This document shows, in pieces, positions 54,231-62,650 of a DNA stretch of 64,000 bases. The stretch's first letter is position 1. Each line of letters begins with the position of its first letter. The notes under the pieces are model-generated. The model was not told where the DNA came from. It worked only from the letters and a program-made list of their open reading frames with translations, and did not search any database. The translations under genes and the position numbers were made by a program. This DNA comes from Actinoplanes nipponensis (GTDB lineage: Bacteria; Actinomycetota; Actinomycetes; Mycobacteriales; Micromonosporaceae), in assembly GCF_016862275.1 (NCBI RefSeq), contig NZ_BOMQ01000031.1, positions 53,061 through 117,060 on the forward strand, in the 5' to 3' direction.

Positions 54231-55409
54231 TCAGCAGTGGCCGAGGTCCTGCCACTGCTGCGTCCATCCCGGTTCCGAGCCCTGCGTCCAGTACCGGGCC
54301 TTCCACAGGTGCTTGCCCTCACCCGAGGCGGGGCCGCCCGGGTCGCCGTAGCGGCTCTTCTCGTGCTTGACCGTCTGTCCACCCTGGTAGACCGTCGCGA
54401 ACGCCCACTCCGGCGCCGTGCTGCAGTCGCCCTGGGAGGGCGGTGTCGTGGGCGGGGAGGTGGGCGGGGTGACCGGCGGCGTGGTGGGCGGTGTGGTGGG
54501 CGGTGTGGAGCAGCCGCTCGAGGTGTCCACTGTGTCGGCGAAAGCGCTGCCGGCCGACCGGTACGCCGCCGCCCGCGAGCTCACCTGGGCCGGGCTCAGC
54601 GCCTGGTTCCTGGCGAACAGCACCCAGTCCACCTGCTCGACGTAGGTGCTGCGCCCGCCGGTGTGCGCGGCCGTGTCGATGAACCACAGGTTCCAGTTGA
54701 TGGTCATCGTCTGCCGCGGGTAGAACTTGCCCGAGTGGTCGCCCACCAGCGTGCCGTCGATGTAGTAGCGCACGTGGCCGTCCGCCACCGTCGCGACCAG
54801 GTCGTGCCAGCCGTCGAGGCTGCTGCGCTGCTCCGAGTGCACGTTGTCGGCGAACCACGGCTCGTTGCGGTACGTGTACCAGGTCGTCTGGTAGTTGATC
54901 GGGCCGGTCTCGCCCCACCCGCCGTTGGGCAGGTACTCGGAGATGTCCAGCTCGCTGTAGGTCGGGTCGAGGTCGCCGTTGAGCGGGCTGATCGTGAAGA
55001 ACGTCTCGTTGATGTGGTCGCCGTCGTTGCCGGCCGTGGGGGTGTCGGTGAAGCGGACCCGGCTGGCGTACGTGCCCTCCAGGTAACGCTTCTGCGAGCT
55101 GTAGAGCTCGGCGTGGTTGGTGCCGGCGCCCGTGCCGTCGGTGGAGGCGGTGAGCTGCATGACCTTCTGCCCGCCCTCGGTGGGGAAGGTGATGCTGCCC
55201 GGCGACCAGGTCGCACCCGGCACACCCGGGCCGCCGGCGTAGCTGCGCGGCGTCCAGCCGTGCGCGGTGAGCGCGCTGTCGCTCGACGAGCTGTAGGAGA
55301 AGTCGTCGAACAGGTAGCCGCAGTCGGCGGCGGATGCGCTGGAGGCGTGGGCGACGGCCAGGGCGCTCAGTAGCGTCGTCACACCCAGCAACCCTAGGAA
55401 TTTGGACAT
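54231..55409 (-). CDS. Secreted GH16 hydrolase with CBM5/12
   Basis: A 392-residue secreted enzyme with signal peptide to about residue 28 (SSASA). The GH16 catalytic motif E-x-D-x-x-E is seen as SELDISEYLPNGG, with HINETFFTISP before it and DGWHDLVATVADGHVRYYIDG after it. A TPP-rich linker leads to a C-terminal CBM5/12 (APEWAFATVYQGG, KHLWKARYWTQGSEPG, WQDLGHC), a module usually binding chitin. The gene begins 31 bases after the ABC permease stop on the same strand, so it is probably the last gene of that operon. Likely a beta-1,3/1,4-glucanase; a chitin-related target is possible. Confidence 0.88.
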   Translation of the reverse strand: MSKFLGLLGVTTLLSALAVAHASSASAADCGYLFDDFSYSSSSDSALTAHGWTPRSYAGGPGVPGATWSPGSITFPTEGGQKVMQLTASTDGTGAGTNHAELYSSQKRYLEGTYASRVRFTDTPTAGNDGDHINETFFTISPLNGDLDPTYSELDISEYLPNGGWGETGPINYQTTWYTYRNEPWFADNVHSEQRSSLDGWHDLVATVADGHVRYYIDGTLVGDHSGKFYPRQTMTINWNLWFIDTAAHTGGRSTYVEQVDWVLFARNQALSPAQVSSRAAAYRSAGSAFADTVDTSSGCSTPPTTPPTTPPVTPPTSPPTTPPSQGDCSTAPEWAFATVYQGGQTVKHEKSRYGDPGGPASGEGKHLWKARYWTQGSEPGWTQQWQDLGHC

Positions 55410-55440
55410 GGGGGTCCTCCGGGATGGGGGGAAAGGGGAC

Positions 55441-56286
55441 CTACTTGACCGCGCCGGCGGTCATACCGGCGCGGATGTGGCGTTGGAACGCGACGTAGGC
55501 GATCAGCACCGGCAGCATGGCGATGGTCAGGCCGGCGAACAGACCGCTCCAGTCACTGCGGTAGCCCTGGCTGACCGACAGGGCGGCCAGACCCTGCGCC
55601 AGGACGTACCGGTCCGGGTCGGGATTGAGGACCAGCGGGAGCAGGTACTGGTTCCAGAGCCCGAGGAAATTGAAGATGCCGACGGCCACCAGGCCCGGCC
55701 GGGCCATCGGGAGCATGACCCGGAACACGCCGAGGTGCGAGCAGCCGTCGAGGAACGCCGCCTCCGCCACCTCGGCGGGCAGCGTGCGGAAGAACGCGTG
55801 CAGGAAGAACACCGTGAAGGGCACGGCATACGCCGCATAGACCAGGATCAGACCCTGGTACGTGCCCAGCAGCCCGAGCCGCTGCACGACGAAGAACAGC
55901 GGCACCAGCGCCAGGAACACCGGGAAGAACATCGCCGCGACGAAGGTGTAGTAGACGAACCGGTTGCCGCGGAACTCGTAGCGGGCCAGCGCGTACGCGA
56001 CCAGCGCGCCGAGCAGCATGGTGAGCGCCAGGGCGCCCCCGACCACCAGCACGCTGTTGAGGAAGTAGCGGCCGATGCTGGCCTCGGTCCAGGCCCGCGA
56101 CCAGTTGCCCAGCCGCGGCGACGCGGGCAGCGACCACGGGTCGTTGAGGATCTCGTCGTCGGTCTTGACCGAGCTGACCACCGCCCACAGCAGCGGCAGC
56201 GCGGTCACCACCGCCCAGGCGAGCATGGCCAGGTGCACCGGGAACGTCCGGACCGACGGCCGGGGCCGGCGCGGGGCCGCGTTCAT
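55441..56286 (-). CDS. ngcG: Sugar ABC transporter permease, NgcG-like
   Basis: A 281-residue inner-membrane permease of the MalG type, six membrane segments. The EAA loop for contact with the ATPase reads EVAEAAFLDGCSHLGVFRVMLPMARPGL. Its ATG overlaps the stop of the first permease by ATGA. Together with the upstream binding protein it forms an NgcEFG-like importer. No ATPase gene lies in the operon, so a shared ATPase such as MsiK is expected, as in other actinomycete sugar importers. Confidence 0.88.
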   Translation of the reverse strand: MNAAPRRPRPSVRTFPVHLAMLAWAVVTALPLLWAVVSSVKTDDEILNDPWSLPASPRLGNWSRAWTEASIGRYFLNSVLVVGGALALTMLLGALVAYALARYEFRGNRFVYYTFVAAMFFPVFLALVPLFFVVQRLGLLGTYQGLILVYAAYAVPFTVFFLHAFFRTLPAEVAEAAFLDGCSHLGVFRVMLPMARPGLVAVGIFNFLGLWNQYLLPLVLNPDPDRYVLAQGLAALSVSQGYRSDWSGLFAGLTIAMLPVLIAYVAFQRHIRAGMTAGAVK

Positions 56287-57191
56287 GCCGGCTCCAGCCT
56301 GTCCCGGCGGCCGGACCGCAGCGCCAGCACGGCCAGGGTCAGGGTGGCGAAGAACAGGGCCACCCCCATGGCCGACGCGTAGCCGAACTTGCCGTACTGG
56401 AAGGCGTTGCGGTAGAGCGACAGCCCGATCACCTCGGTCGCGCCGTCCGGCCCGCCCGGGCCGACCGTCATCACCTGCACCACGGCGAAGGCGTCCAGCG
56501 CGGCGATGCCCAGGTACACGAACGCGACCTGCACCGAGTCGCGGACCAGCGGCAGCGTCACCCGGCGGAAGGTGGCCCAGCCGCCGGCGCCGTCCAGCAG
56601 CGCCGCCTCGAACAGCTCCCTCGGTATGCCGTCGATCGCCGCGCTGAACAGCACCACGTAGAAGCCCACCGACGACCAGACCAGCACCGCCGCCACCGCG
56701 GCCAGCGCCAGCGCCGGCGACGCCAGCCAGCTGCGGGCCAGCCCGCCCAGCCCCACCGCGCGCAGCGCCCCGTTCAGCAGCCCGGTGTTCGGGTTGTAGA
56801 CGAAGCCCCACAGCACCGCGACGACGACCAGCGACAGCAGCTGCGGGAAGAAGTAGACGATCTGGTACGCCCCGGAGCCCGCGATCCCCCGCCGGCCACC
56901 GCGTCCGCCGAGGTGCATCATGCTGGCCAGGAACAGTCCGATCCCGACGGTGGCCAGCGGCACCACGGCCAGCAACACGGCGTTGTTGCGGACCGCGTCC
57001 AGGAACAGCGAGTCGCCGCCGAGGCGGGCGTAGTTGCCCGCCCCGACGAAGTGCGCCGCCCCGGCCACCCCGGTCCAGTCGGTCAGCGACAGGTAGAAGG
57101 CCTGCGCGTACGGCGACAACACGAAGAGCACGTGCAGCACCAGCGCGGGCACCAGCGCGCCGGCCAGGAACCGCCACCGACCGTGCCGCAT
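56283..57191 (-). CDS. ngcF: Sugar ABC transporter permease, NgcF-like
   Basis: A 302-residue permease of the MalF type with six membrane segments (LVPALVLHVLFVLSPYAQAFY first) and the EAA loop PRELFEAALLDGAGGWATFRRVTLPLVRDS. Start overlaps the binding-protein stop by one base (TGATG) and its stop overlaps the next permease. The trio is thus translated as a unit. Confidence 0.88.
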   Translation of the reverse strand: MRHGRWRFLAGALVPALVLHVLFVLSPYAQAFYLSLTDWTGVAGAAHFVGAGNYARLGGDSLFLDAVRNNAVLLAVVPLATVGIGLFLASMMHLGGRGGRRGIAGSGAYQIVYFFPQLLSLVVVAVLWGFVYNPNTGLLNGALRAVGLGGLARSWLASPALALAAVAAVLVWSSVGFYVVLFSAAIDGIPRELFEAALLDGAGGWATFRRVTLPLVRDSVQVAFVYLGIAALDAFAVVQVMTVGPGGPDGATEVIGLSLYRNAFQYGKFGYASAMGVALFFATLTLAVLALRSGRRDRLEPA

Positions 57192-58615
57192 CAGCGGGTG
57201 TACTTCTGCACCGTGGAGTCCCGGGCGACCGCGTCCGCCGCCTTCTGGACCCGCTGCGCCCACCCGGCCGCGGTGAGGCGCTTGTTGACCAGCTCGCCGG
57301 TGGCGTCGTCGAGCGCCTTGGCCAGCGGGGCGTACCAGGTGCGGAAGCGGTAGGTGAAGGTCTCGGGGCCGGCGGCGGCGACGGCGTCGCGCACCGAGCC
57401 GAGGCCGCTGCTCAGCGTCAGCCCGTCGGTCGCGCCGGCCACCGCGGGCAGCGTGCCGGCCGACTGGGCGAACGCCTTCGCGGACTGCTGGGAGAACAGG
57501 ATGCGCAGGTACTCCATGCCGCCGGCCGGGTTCTTCGCCTTCGCCGGGACCAGGAACGACTCGCTGCTGGCGGCCTGCACCGCGGTCGGCTTGAGCTGGT
57601 CGCCGGCCGTCCGGGCGGGCACCGGGCCCATCACCATGTCGAAGGCGGGCGGGGTGACGCCCTTCTGCTCGCTCTCCAGCCACGAGCCGCACGGGATGAA
57701 GGCGGCCTTGCCCTTCGACCACGCGGCCTGCGCCTCGGTGTGCGACAGCGCCTCGGAGCCGGCCATCAGGTAGCCCTTGCCGGCGAGCTCCGCGAAGGCC
57801 TCGGCGGCGGCGATCAGCCCCGGCGCCTTCCACGCGTGGGGCTCCAGGTTGTCCACGGCCTTGACCAGCGTGAGCCCGCCGGTCTTGGCCGCCATGCTCA
57901 GCAGCGGGTCGTTGATGTACTCCGGGTACTTGCCCTGGTAGGTCCACGGCGCGATGCCGGCGGCCTTGATGGTGGCGCACAGCGCGAGCATGTCGTCCCA
58001 GGTCTTCGGGTACGACCAGCCCTTGGCGGCGAACAGCGACCGGGAGTACCAGAGGCCCCAGACGGTGTAGGTGAAGTTGAGCGTCTGCGGCACGCCGGCG
58101 AACGTGCCGTCGTCGACCACGCCGGACAGCAGCGTGTCGCGCAGCTTCACCGCGGGGTCGTCGAAGGACGGCGCGTCGAGCAGCGCGCCCAGGTCGGCGA
58201 CCTGCCTGGCGGCGACCAGGGTGGCGATGTCCAGCCGGCTGGCGCCGGTGTTGTCGACGACGTCGGGCGGGGTGTTGGCCACGAACCGCGGCTGGAGGGC
58301 CTCGCCGATCTTCTGCACGCCCTGGTGGTCGATCTTCGCGCCGGGGTGCTTGCGGGTGTAGAGCGTCTCGGCGTTCTTCGCGTACTCGTCGCCGTACCCG
58401 CCCTTGAAGATCACCACCTCGAGCGGGGTCTCCGCCTTGACCCCCAGGGGGTTGTCGGCGGTCCTGGCGCCGGTGTTGCCGGCGGCCGGGTCGGCGTCGC
58501 CGCCGCCGCCGGTCACGCAGCCGGCGAGCAGCGGCGCCGCGACGCCGGCGGTCAGCGCCGTGCGCAACAGAGTTCTTCTGGTGGGGTACGGTTCGGCAAG
58601 GGTGGATCGGTTCAT
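57191..58615 (-). CDS. ngcE: Sugar-binding lipoprotein, NgcE-like
   Basis: A 474-residue extracellular solute-binding protein. The N-terminus has a twin-arginine-type signal (TRRTLLRTALTAG) and a lipobox LLAGC, so it is probably Tat-exported and lipid-anchored. The mature start NPLGVKAETPLEVVIFKGGYGDEYAK, PRFVANTPPDVVDNTGA and ESFLVPAKAKNPAGGMEYLRILFS resemble NgcE, the GlcNAc/chitobiose receptor of Streptomyces as I recall it. AGGGAAGG precedes the ATG. The RpiR, SIS and kinase neighbours also point to amino sugars. The terminal GH16 gene leaves beta-glucan as an alternative. Confidence 0.85.
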   Translation of the reverse strand: MNRSTLAEPYPTRRTLLRTALTAGVAAPLLAGCVTGGGGDADPAAGNTGARTADNPLGVKAETPLEVVIFKGGYGDEYAKNAETLYTRKHPGAKIDHQGVQKIGEALQPRFVANTPPDVVDNTGASRLDIATLVAARQVADLGALLDAPSFDDPAVKLRDTLLSGVVDDGTFAGVPQTLNFTYTVWGLWYSRSLFAAKGWSYPKTWDDMLALCATIKAAGIAPWTYQGKYPEYINDPLLSMAAKTGGLTLVKAVDNLEPHAWKAPGLIAAAEAFAELAGKGYLMAGSEALSHTEAQAAWSKGKAAFIPCGSWLESEQKGVTPPAFDMVMGPVPARTAGDQLKPTAVQAASSESFLVPAKAKNPAGGMEYLRILFSQQSAKAFAQSAGTLPAVAGATDGLTLSSGLGSVRDAVAAAGPETFTYRFRTWYAPLAKALDDATGELVNKRLTAAGWAQRVQKAADAVARDSTVQKYTR

Positions 58616-58628
58616 CAGCTGACCTTCC

Positions 58629-59378
58629 CTAAGCGGTACGCCGGATGCGCCCGGCGTACCGCGCTTCGAGCTCCTGGTTGTGCTCCCGGCCGCCCGGCAC
58701 GTTGTCGGAGAGGTAGACCGGCGGGGTGATGCCGAGCCGCAGCAGCCGGGCCACCACCTCGGTGACCATCTGCTGGGCCAGCAGGGCGGCGGTGATCGAG
58801 GAGACGGCGCCGACCGCGCCGTCGCCGTAGGACAGGGCGGCGTCGCCGTACGGTGCGCCGTTGTCGAGCACGACGTCGGCCAGGTCGCCCAGCTTGCGGC
58901 CGCTGGCGTGCCGCGAGTCGACCCGCGCCGAGTGGTCCGCCGAGGTGATCGCGATCAGCGCGTGCCCCCGCTGCTTGACCAGGTGGGCCATCTCCACGAC
59001 GGCGCCGTTGACGCCGGAGTTGCTGGCGATGACGAACGTGTCGTCGGGCTTGATCGGGGCCAGCTCGTAGAGCCGGTGCGCGACGCCCGGCGTGCGCTCC
59101 AGCTGCGGGTCTGTGAGCACGCTCGCGGGTTCGCCGCCGTACAGGACGATGTCGCGCAGGGCGATCCGGTTGGTCGGCACCAGGCCGCCGGCGCGCCCGG
59201 CGATCTCCATCGCCAGCGCCTCGGAGTGACCGCAGCCGAAGGCCTGGATCACCCCGCCGGCTTGCAGGGTCGCGGTCAGCAGGTCGGCGGCCCGGGCCAC
59301 CGCGTCCCGTTGGGTGCTGCCGACCCGGCCGATGGCCTCGGTGACCGCCTCGGCGTAGGCGGCGCTCGTGATGCTCAC
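58629..59378 (-). CDS. SIS domain protein (UPF0309-like)
   Basis: A 249-residue cytosolic protein with one sugar-isomerase (SIS) domain. It has QAFGCGHSEALAMEIAGRAGG, the phosphosugar loop FVIASNSGVNGAVVEMAHLVK and GHALIAITSADHSARV. Relatives in the UPF0309 group are uncharacterised, but the fold binds phosphosugars, often GlcNAc-6-P or MurNAc-6-P. The GTG start overlaps the RpiR stop by GTGA, and the binding protein gene follows after 13 bases. Role in amino-sugar handling is inferred. Confidence 0.85.
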   Translation of the reverse strand: MSITSAAYAEAVTEAIGRVGSTQRDAVARAADLLTATLQAGGVIQAFGCGHSEALAMEIAGRAGGLVPTNRIALRDIVLYGGEPASVLTDPQLERTPGVAHRLYELAPIKPDDTFVIASNSGVNGAVVEMAHLVKQRGHALIAITSADHSARVDSRHASGRKLGDLADVVLDNGAPYGDAALSYGDGAVGAVSSITAALLAQQMVTEVVARLLRLGITPPVYLSDNVPGGREHNQELEARYAGRIRRTA

Positions 59379-60292
59379 AGCGGCTTGTCCCTCCGTGGTC
59401 GCTTGCGGTTGGCGTTCGGCTCGGGCACCCGGTGCGCGTCGACGGCCCGCACGGTCAGCTCGAGGGCCTCGGCGGTCCGCTCGTAGGTGCGCTGGGCGAC
59501 GGCGACGTAGATGAGGTCGAGGATCAGCAGCTGCGAGTGCAGGGCGGACAGCGCCGCCAGCCGGAACGTGGTCTCGTGCACCGAGGTCACGAACACGACG
59601 TCGGCGACCTCGGCCAGCGGCGACCGGGCGTACGAGGTCACCGCGACGGTCAGGGCGCCGTGGTCGGCCGCCTCGGCGAGGGTCTCGATCGCCTCCCGGG
59701 TGCGCCCGGAGTGCGACAGGCCGATGGCCACGTCGCCGGGTCCGAGCAGGGCGGCGTTGGTCAGCGCGGTGTGCGTGTCGGCGCGGTAGCGCACCGGGAC
59801 CCGGATGCGTTCCAGCCGGAAGGCCATCTCGCTGCCGGCCGTGCCGCTGCTGCCCAGTCCGAAGATCTCCACCCGCCCGGCGGTGGCGATCGCCGCCGCG
59901 ACCCGCTCGACCGCCGCGGTGTCCAGCCCGGACGCGGTCGCCTGGATGGCCCGGCTGTCGGCCGCGGTGATCACGTCGAGGACCTTGTCGAGCTGGTCGC
60001 CGGGGTGGATGTCGCCGCTGATGTCGGTCTCCCAGCGGGCCTGCTCGGCCCGGCCGGTCTCGGTGGCGACCGCGACCCGCAGGTTGGCGTAGCCCTTGAA
60101 GCCGAGCGCCCGGCTGAACCGGGTGACCGTCGCCGTCGAGGTGCCGGACCGTTCGGCCAGGTCCACGATGCTCGCGTGCGCGGCCGTCTCCGGATCGGCC
60201 AGGATGGTCTCGGCGATCCGCGCCAGCGCCTCCGGCATGCTGGGTCCCTCGATGCGGAGCCGCACCAGCAGCCCGCCGCTCTCACCCGTCAC
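59375..60292 (-). CDS. RpiR/MurR-family regulator
   Basis: A 305-residue regulator. The RpiR helix-turn-helix reads SIVDLAERSGTSTATVTRFSRALGFKGYANLRV. The C-terminal SIS sensor domain has EIFGLGSSGTAGSEMAFRL and GLSHSGRTREAIETLAEA. The GTG start has GAGG five bases upstream. It heads the SIS-ngcEFG-GH16 operon and faces a divergent kinase gene. A 9-bp inverted repeat lies directly upstream as a likely operator. Such proteins respond to phosphosugars, here probably an amino-sugar phosphate. Confidence 0.9.
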   Translation of the reverse strand: MTGESGGLLVRLRIEGPSMPEALARIAETILADPETAAHASIVDLAERSGTSTATVTRFSRALGFKGYANLRVAVATETGRAEQARWETDISGDIHPGDQLDKVLDVITAADSRAIQATASGLDTAAVERVAAAIATAGRVEIFGLGSSGTAGSEMAFRLERIRVPVRYRADTHTALTNAALLGPGDVAIGLSHSGRTREAIETLAEAADHGALTVAVTSYARSPLAEVADVVFVTSVHETTFRLAALSALHSQLLILDLIYVAVAQRTYERTAEALELTVRAVDAHRVPEPNANRKRPRRDKPL

Positions 60293-60302
60293 CTGGTCCT
60301 CG

Positions 60303-60331
60303 TTTTCATCGATGTCCTGTGCCGATGAAAA
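60303..60331. promoter_or_regulatory. Candidate RpiR operator
   Basis: TTTTCATCG (60303-60311) and CGATGAAAA (60323-60331) form a perfect 9-bp inverted repeat with 11 bases between, so the arms are 20 bases apart, near two helical turns. It starts 10 bases before the RpiR GTG and lies in the shared divergent promoter. Confidence 0.65.
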
Positions 60332-60335
60332 TTAC

Positions 60336-60348
60336 GACCACTGTGGTC
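60336..60348. promoter_or_regulatory. Second palindrome in the divergent promoter
   Basis: GACCACTGTGGTC is a perfect 13-base palindrome around T60342, four bases from the first repeat. A TGGTC direct copy follows at 60351-60355. It may be a second regulator's site. Confidence 0.45.
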
Positions 60349-60386
60349 TCTGGTCAACAAAAAGTTTCTATGTTTCGATCTGGCGC

Positions 60387-61343
60387 ATGAAGCTGGTGCT
60401 CGGCGTGGACGCCGGCGGGACGGCCTCGCGCGCGGTGGTGGCGACCGGCGCCGGCGCGGTGGTCGGCCGCGGTTCGGCCGGCCCGGGAAATCCCACGGTG
60501 GCGGGCGCGGACGCCGCGCGGGCCATCGGTACGGCGGTCCGCGCCGCCCTCCACGGCCGCGACCCCACGACCGTCGGCGCCGCGGTGGCCGGGGTCGCCG
60601 GGGTGGGCGTCCTGGCGGAACCACCCGTGGCGGCGGCGTTCCGCGACGAGTGGGCGGCGATCGGCCTGACCTGCCCGGTCACGGTGGTCGGGGACGCGGT
60701 CACGGCCTTCGCCGCCGGCACCGCGGCGCCGTCCGGGGCGGTGCTCATCGCCGGCACCGGGGCGGTCGCCGCGCGCCTGGAGCAGCGGCGGATCAGCGGC
60801 ACGGCGGACGGGCTGGGCTGGCTGCTCGGCGACGAGGGCTCGGGCCTGTGGCTGGGCCTGCGGGCGGTCCGGGCGACGGCCCGCGCCTGGCCCGCGGGCG
60901 CGGGGTCGTCCGATCTGGACGGCCTGGCCGCCGGGGTGGCCGCCCACGCCGGCGCCCGCTCGTGCGACGAGTTGGTGCACTGGGCCGGACGCCGGCCACC
61001 GGCGGCGTTCGCCGGGCTCGCTCCCCTGGTCTGCGCCGCGGCCCGGGCCGGCGATCCGCTCGCCGGGCGGCTGACCGCCGAGGCCGCCGCCCGCCTACTC
61101 GCCACCCTCGGCGACCTCGGGCCGCCCGGCGGCCCGGTGGTGCTGGCCGGCGGGCTGCTCACTGCCGGCACGCCTGTGCGGGACGCCGTGCTCGCGGCCC
61201 TGCCCGGGGCGGCAATCGCGCGCGACCCTGCTCGGGGCGCCGCCTGGCTCGCCCTGGCCGGACTGTCCGGAATGGAGGAAAGCGCTGCGACCCGGCTGCA
61301 CTCGGTGATGCTCGAGGGGCCGGAGGCGCTCACCGTCAGGTGA
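60387..61343 (+). CDS. BadF/BcrA-type ATPase, N-acetylglucosamine-kinase-like
   Basis: A 318-residue sugar kinase of the ASKHA fold. The phosphate-1 motif is VLGVDAGGTASRAVVA, phosphate-2 is VLIAGTGAVAARL, GLGWLLGDEGSG is the GlcNAc-kinase signature region, and the adenosine motif is VVLAGGLL. It is expected to phosphorylate GlcNAc or a related amino sugar taken in by the divergent NgcEFG system. The ATG at 60387 has only a weak ribosome site. The last 40 residues are slightly longer than usual. Confidence 0.83.
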   Translation: MKLVLGVDAGGTASRAVVATGAGAVVGRGSAGPGNPTVAGADAARAIGTAVRAALHGRDPTTVGAAVAGVAGVGVLAEPPVAAAFRDEWAAIGLTCPVTVVGDAVTAFAAGTAAPSGAVLIAGTGAVAARLEQRRISGTADGLGWLLGDEGSGLWLGLRAVRATARAWPAGAGSSDLDGLAAGVAAHAGARSCDELVHWAGRRPPAAFAGLAPLVCAAARAGDPLAGRLTAEAAARLLATLGDLGPPGGPVVLAGGLLTAGTPVRDAVLAALPGAAIARDPARGAAWLALAGLSGMEESAATRLHSVMLEGPEALTVR

Positions 61344-61532
61344 CCGGCCACAGCTGGTGGGAGCCCGGACCGAGGCGCCGCGCCCTAACTCCCGACCGTC
61401 GCCGACCGCGCCGCTGAGGCATCGCGCCCGCCCTCCCGGAACGCGGCGACCGGGCCACCCGCCACGACCTCCACCCGGTCCGGGGTGCCCGCGCCGCCCG
61501 CTGCCCGGAGCCGGGCAGCGGGCCGGCCGGGG

Positions 61533-61889
61533 TCAGCGCCGGGCCAGGCGCCGTTCACCCGCGGCCCCGGGCAGGTACGGCAGGTTGTAGTGGGCGAAGA
61601 CCCCGGGCTCGTCGCCCGCGGTCAGTTCGCCGTCGAGGTCGATGCTGGGGGCGTCGCCCACGAGCTTCTTGTCGTAGCGGACCCGCAGCGCGCTCGGGCT
61701 CACGGTGGCGCCGGCCAGCGGGACGAAGGTCAGTTTGTGGCGGCCGATCATGCCGGTGCGTACCGTCGCGAACGCCGGCTCGTCGGTGGCCGTGTCGACG
61801 TAGACCGCCTCCAACTCGCCGATCTTGGAACCGTCGGGATCGATGACCTTTTCGCCGCGCCAGTCGCGCAGATTCTCAGCGGGGAACAT
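61533..61889 (-). CDS. PRC-barrel domain protein
   Basis: A 118-residue protein with a PRC barrel: NLRDWRGEKVIDPDGSKIGELEAVYVDTATDEPAFATV and RHKLTFVPLAGATVSPSALRVRYDK. Actinomycetes often have several stand-alone PRC-barrel proteins, linked to stress or membrane-associated roles without a set function. No signal peptide. Divergent from the sugar-binding protein gene across a 761-base gap. Confidence 0.85.
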   Translation of the reverse strand: MFPAENLRDWRGEKVIDPDGSKIGELEAVYVDTATDEPAFATVRTGMIGRHKLTFVPLAGATVSPSALRVRYDKKLVGDAPSIDLDGELTAGDEPGVFAHYNLPYLPGAAGERRLARR

Positions 61890-62650
61890 GCCCAGGTCAT
61901 TCCCCCCAGCCCGGCCGCGAAACGACGGGCCGGGCCGATGACCTCGGACGGGGCCCCGGTGCGCGGGCCGGCCGGCGGCTCGGGGTCACGCCGCGGGCGC
62001 CGCGATCCGCGCCCGCCGGGCCGGCTCCGGAATCACCACCGCGCCGCCCCGACGCGGCCGAATGCGGTCCTTTGCCGGTTCGCCTTTGCGCCGGGAAAGC
62101 ACCGTCCGGTCAATCCGCGAATTGCCACCGCCGGCCCGGAAAGACCCCACCGCCGGACGGAATCGGCCTCCCGCCGGCCGGCCGGGTGCAGCGGAATACG
62201 TCGATGCCTTGCCCGGCCGGAGCGGCTCCCGGGCCGGGCATGCGTCACCGCCGCTCCGGAAGTTGCGGGGGGTGTGGGCCGGACCTCCCCGGCGTCGGTG
62301 CGACTCCTGTCGCGTCGAAGGGTCGCCGTCCGTCGTTTCGCCACCGTCGGCCGGCCCTGAAACTTTCGGAGACCGGTGACCCGCCCAAATGGGGTCGAGT
62401 GCGGACACAGGGCCGCGTCCGGCGATTGCCGGGGGCGGCGCCGGAGCCCTATCACCGCCGTGTTGCCGGATTGTTATCCCGTGTTTCAAGATCGCCTGCC
62501 GACACCGCTTGTGCAACGCGGCGCAATGGTAAAACGTTGCCGGGCACAACAAATCAGCTCCCGAACGTCAGCACCGCCGGGCGCACCCCTCCCCCGGCTC
62601 ATGACATCGAACTCTATCGAAGGCCCGGACCACCCGAAAGGACACACGGT
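61890..62650. other. 761-base region without a recognised gene
   Basis: Divergent region between the PRC-barrel and sugar-binding protein genes. Open frames exist on both strands but their translations are Arg/Pro/Gly-rich and look non-coding. A 9-bp hairpin (TGCCCGGCC at 62210-62218 with 62232-62240) is present. An AT-richer promoter-like part spans 62455-62650. There TTGTGCAACG (62509-62518) faces CGTTGC and GCACAA (62535-62549), a possible sugar-repressor operator. A long leader or small RNA cannot be excluded. Confidence 0.45.

Noticed and set aside
60336..60360. A DasR (dre) site near the amino-sugar operon
   Set aside because: The dre consensus needs TGGTCT facing AGACCA. Here the halves are arranged as GACCAC-T-GTGGTC, so it is not a dre match, though another regulator may use it.
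61344..61532. A possible small gene between the kinase and the PRC-barrel gene
   Set aside because: Short frames here are Arg/Pro-rich without ribosome sites and look like non-coding GC-rich sequence.
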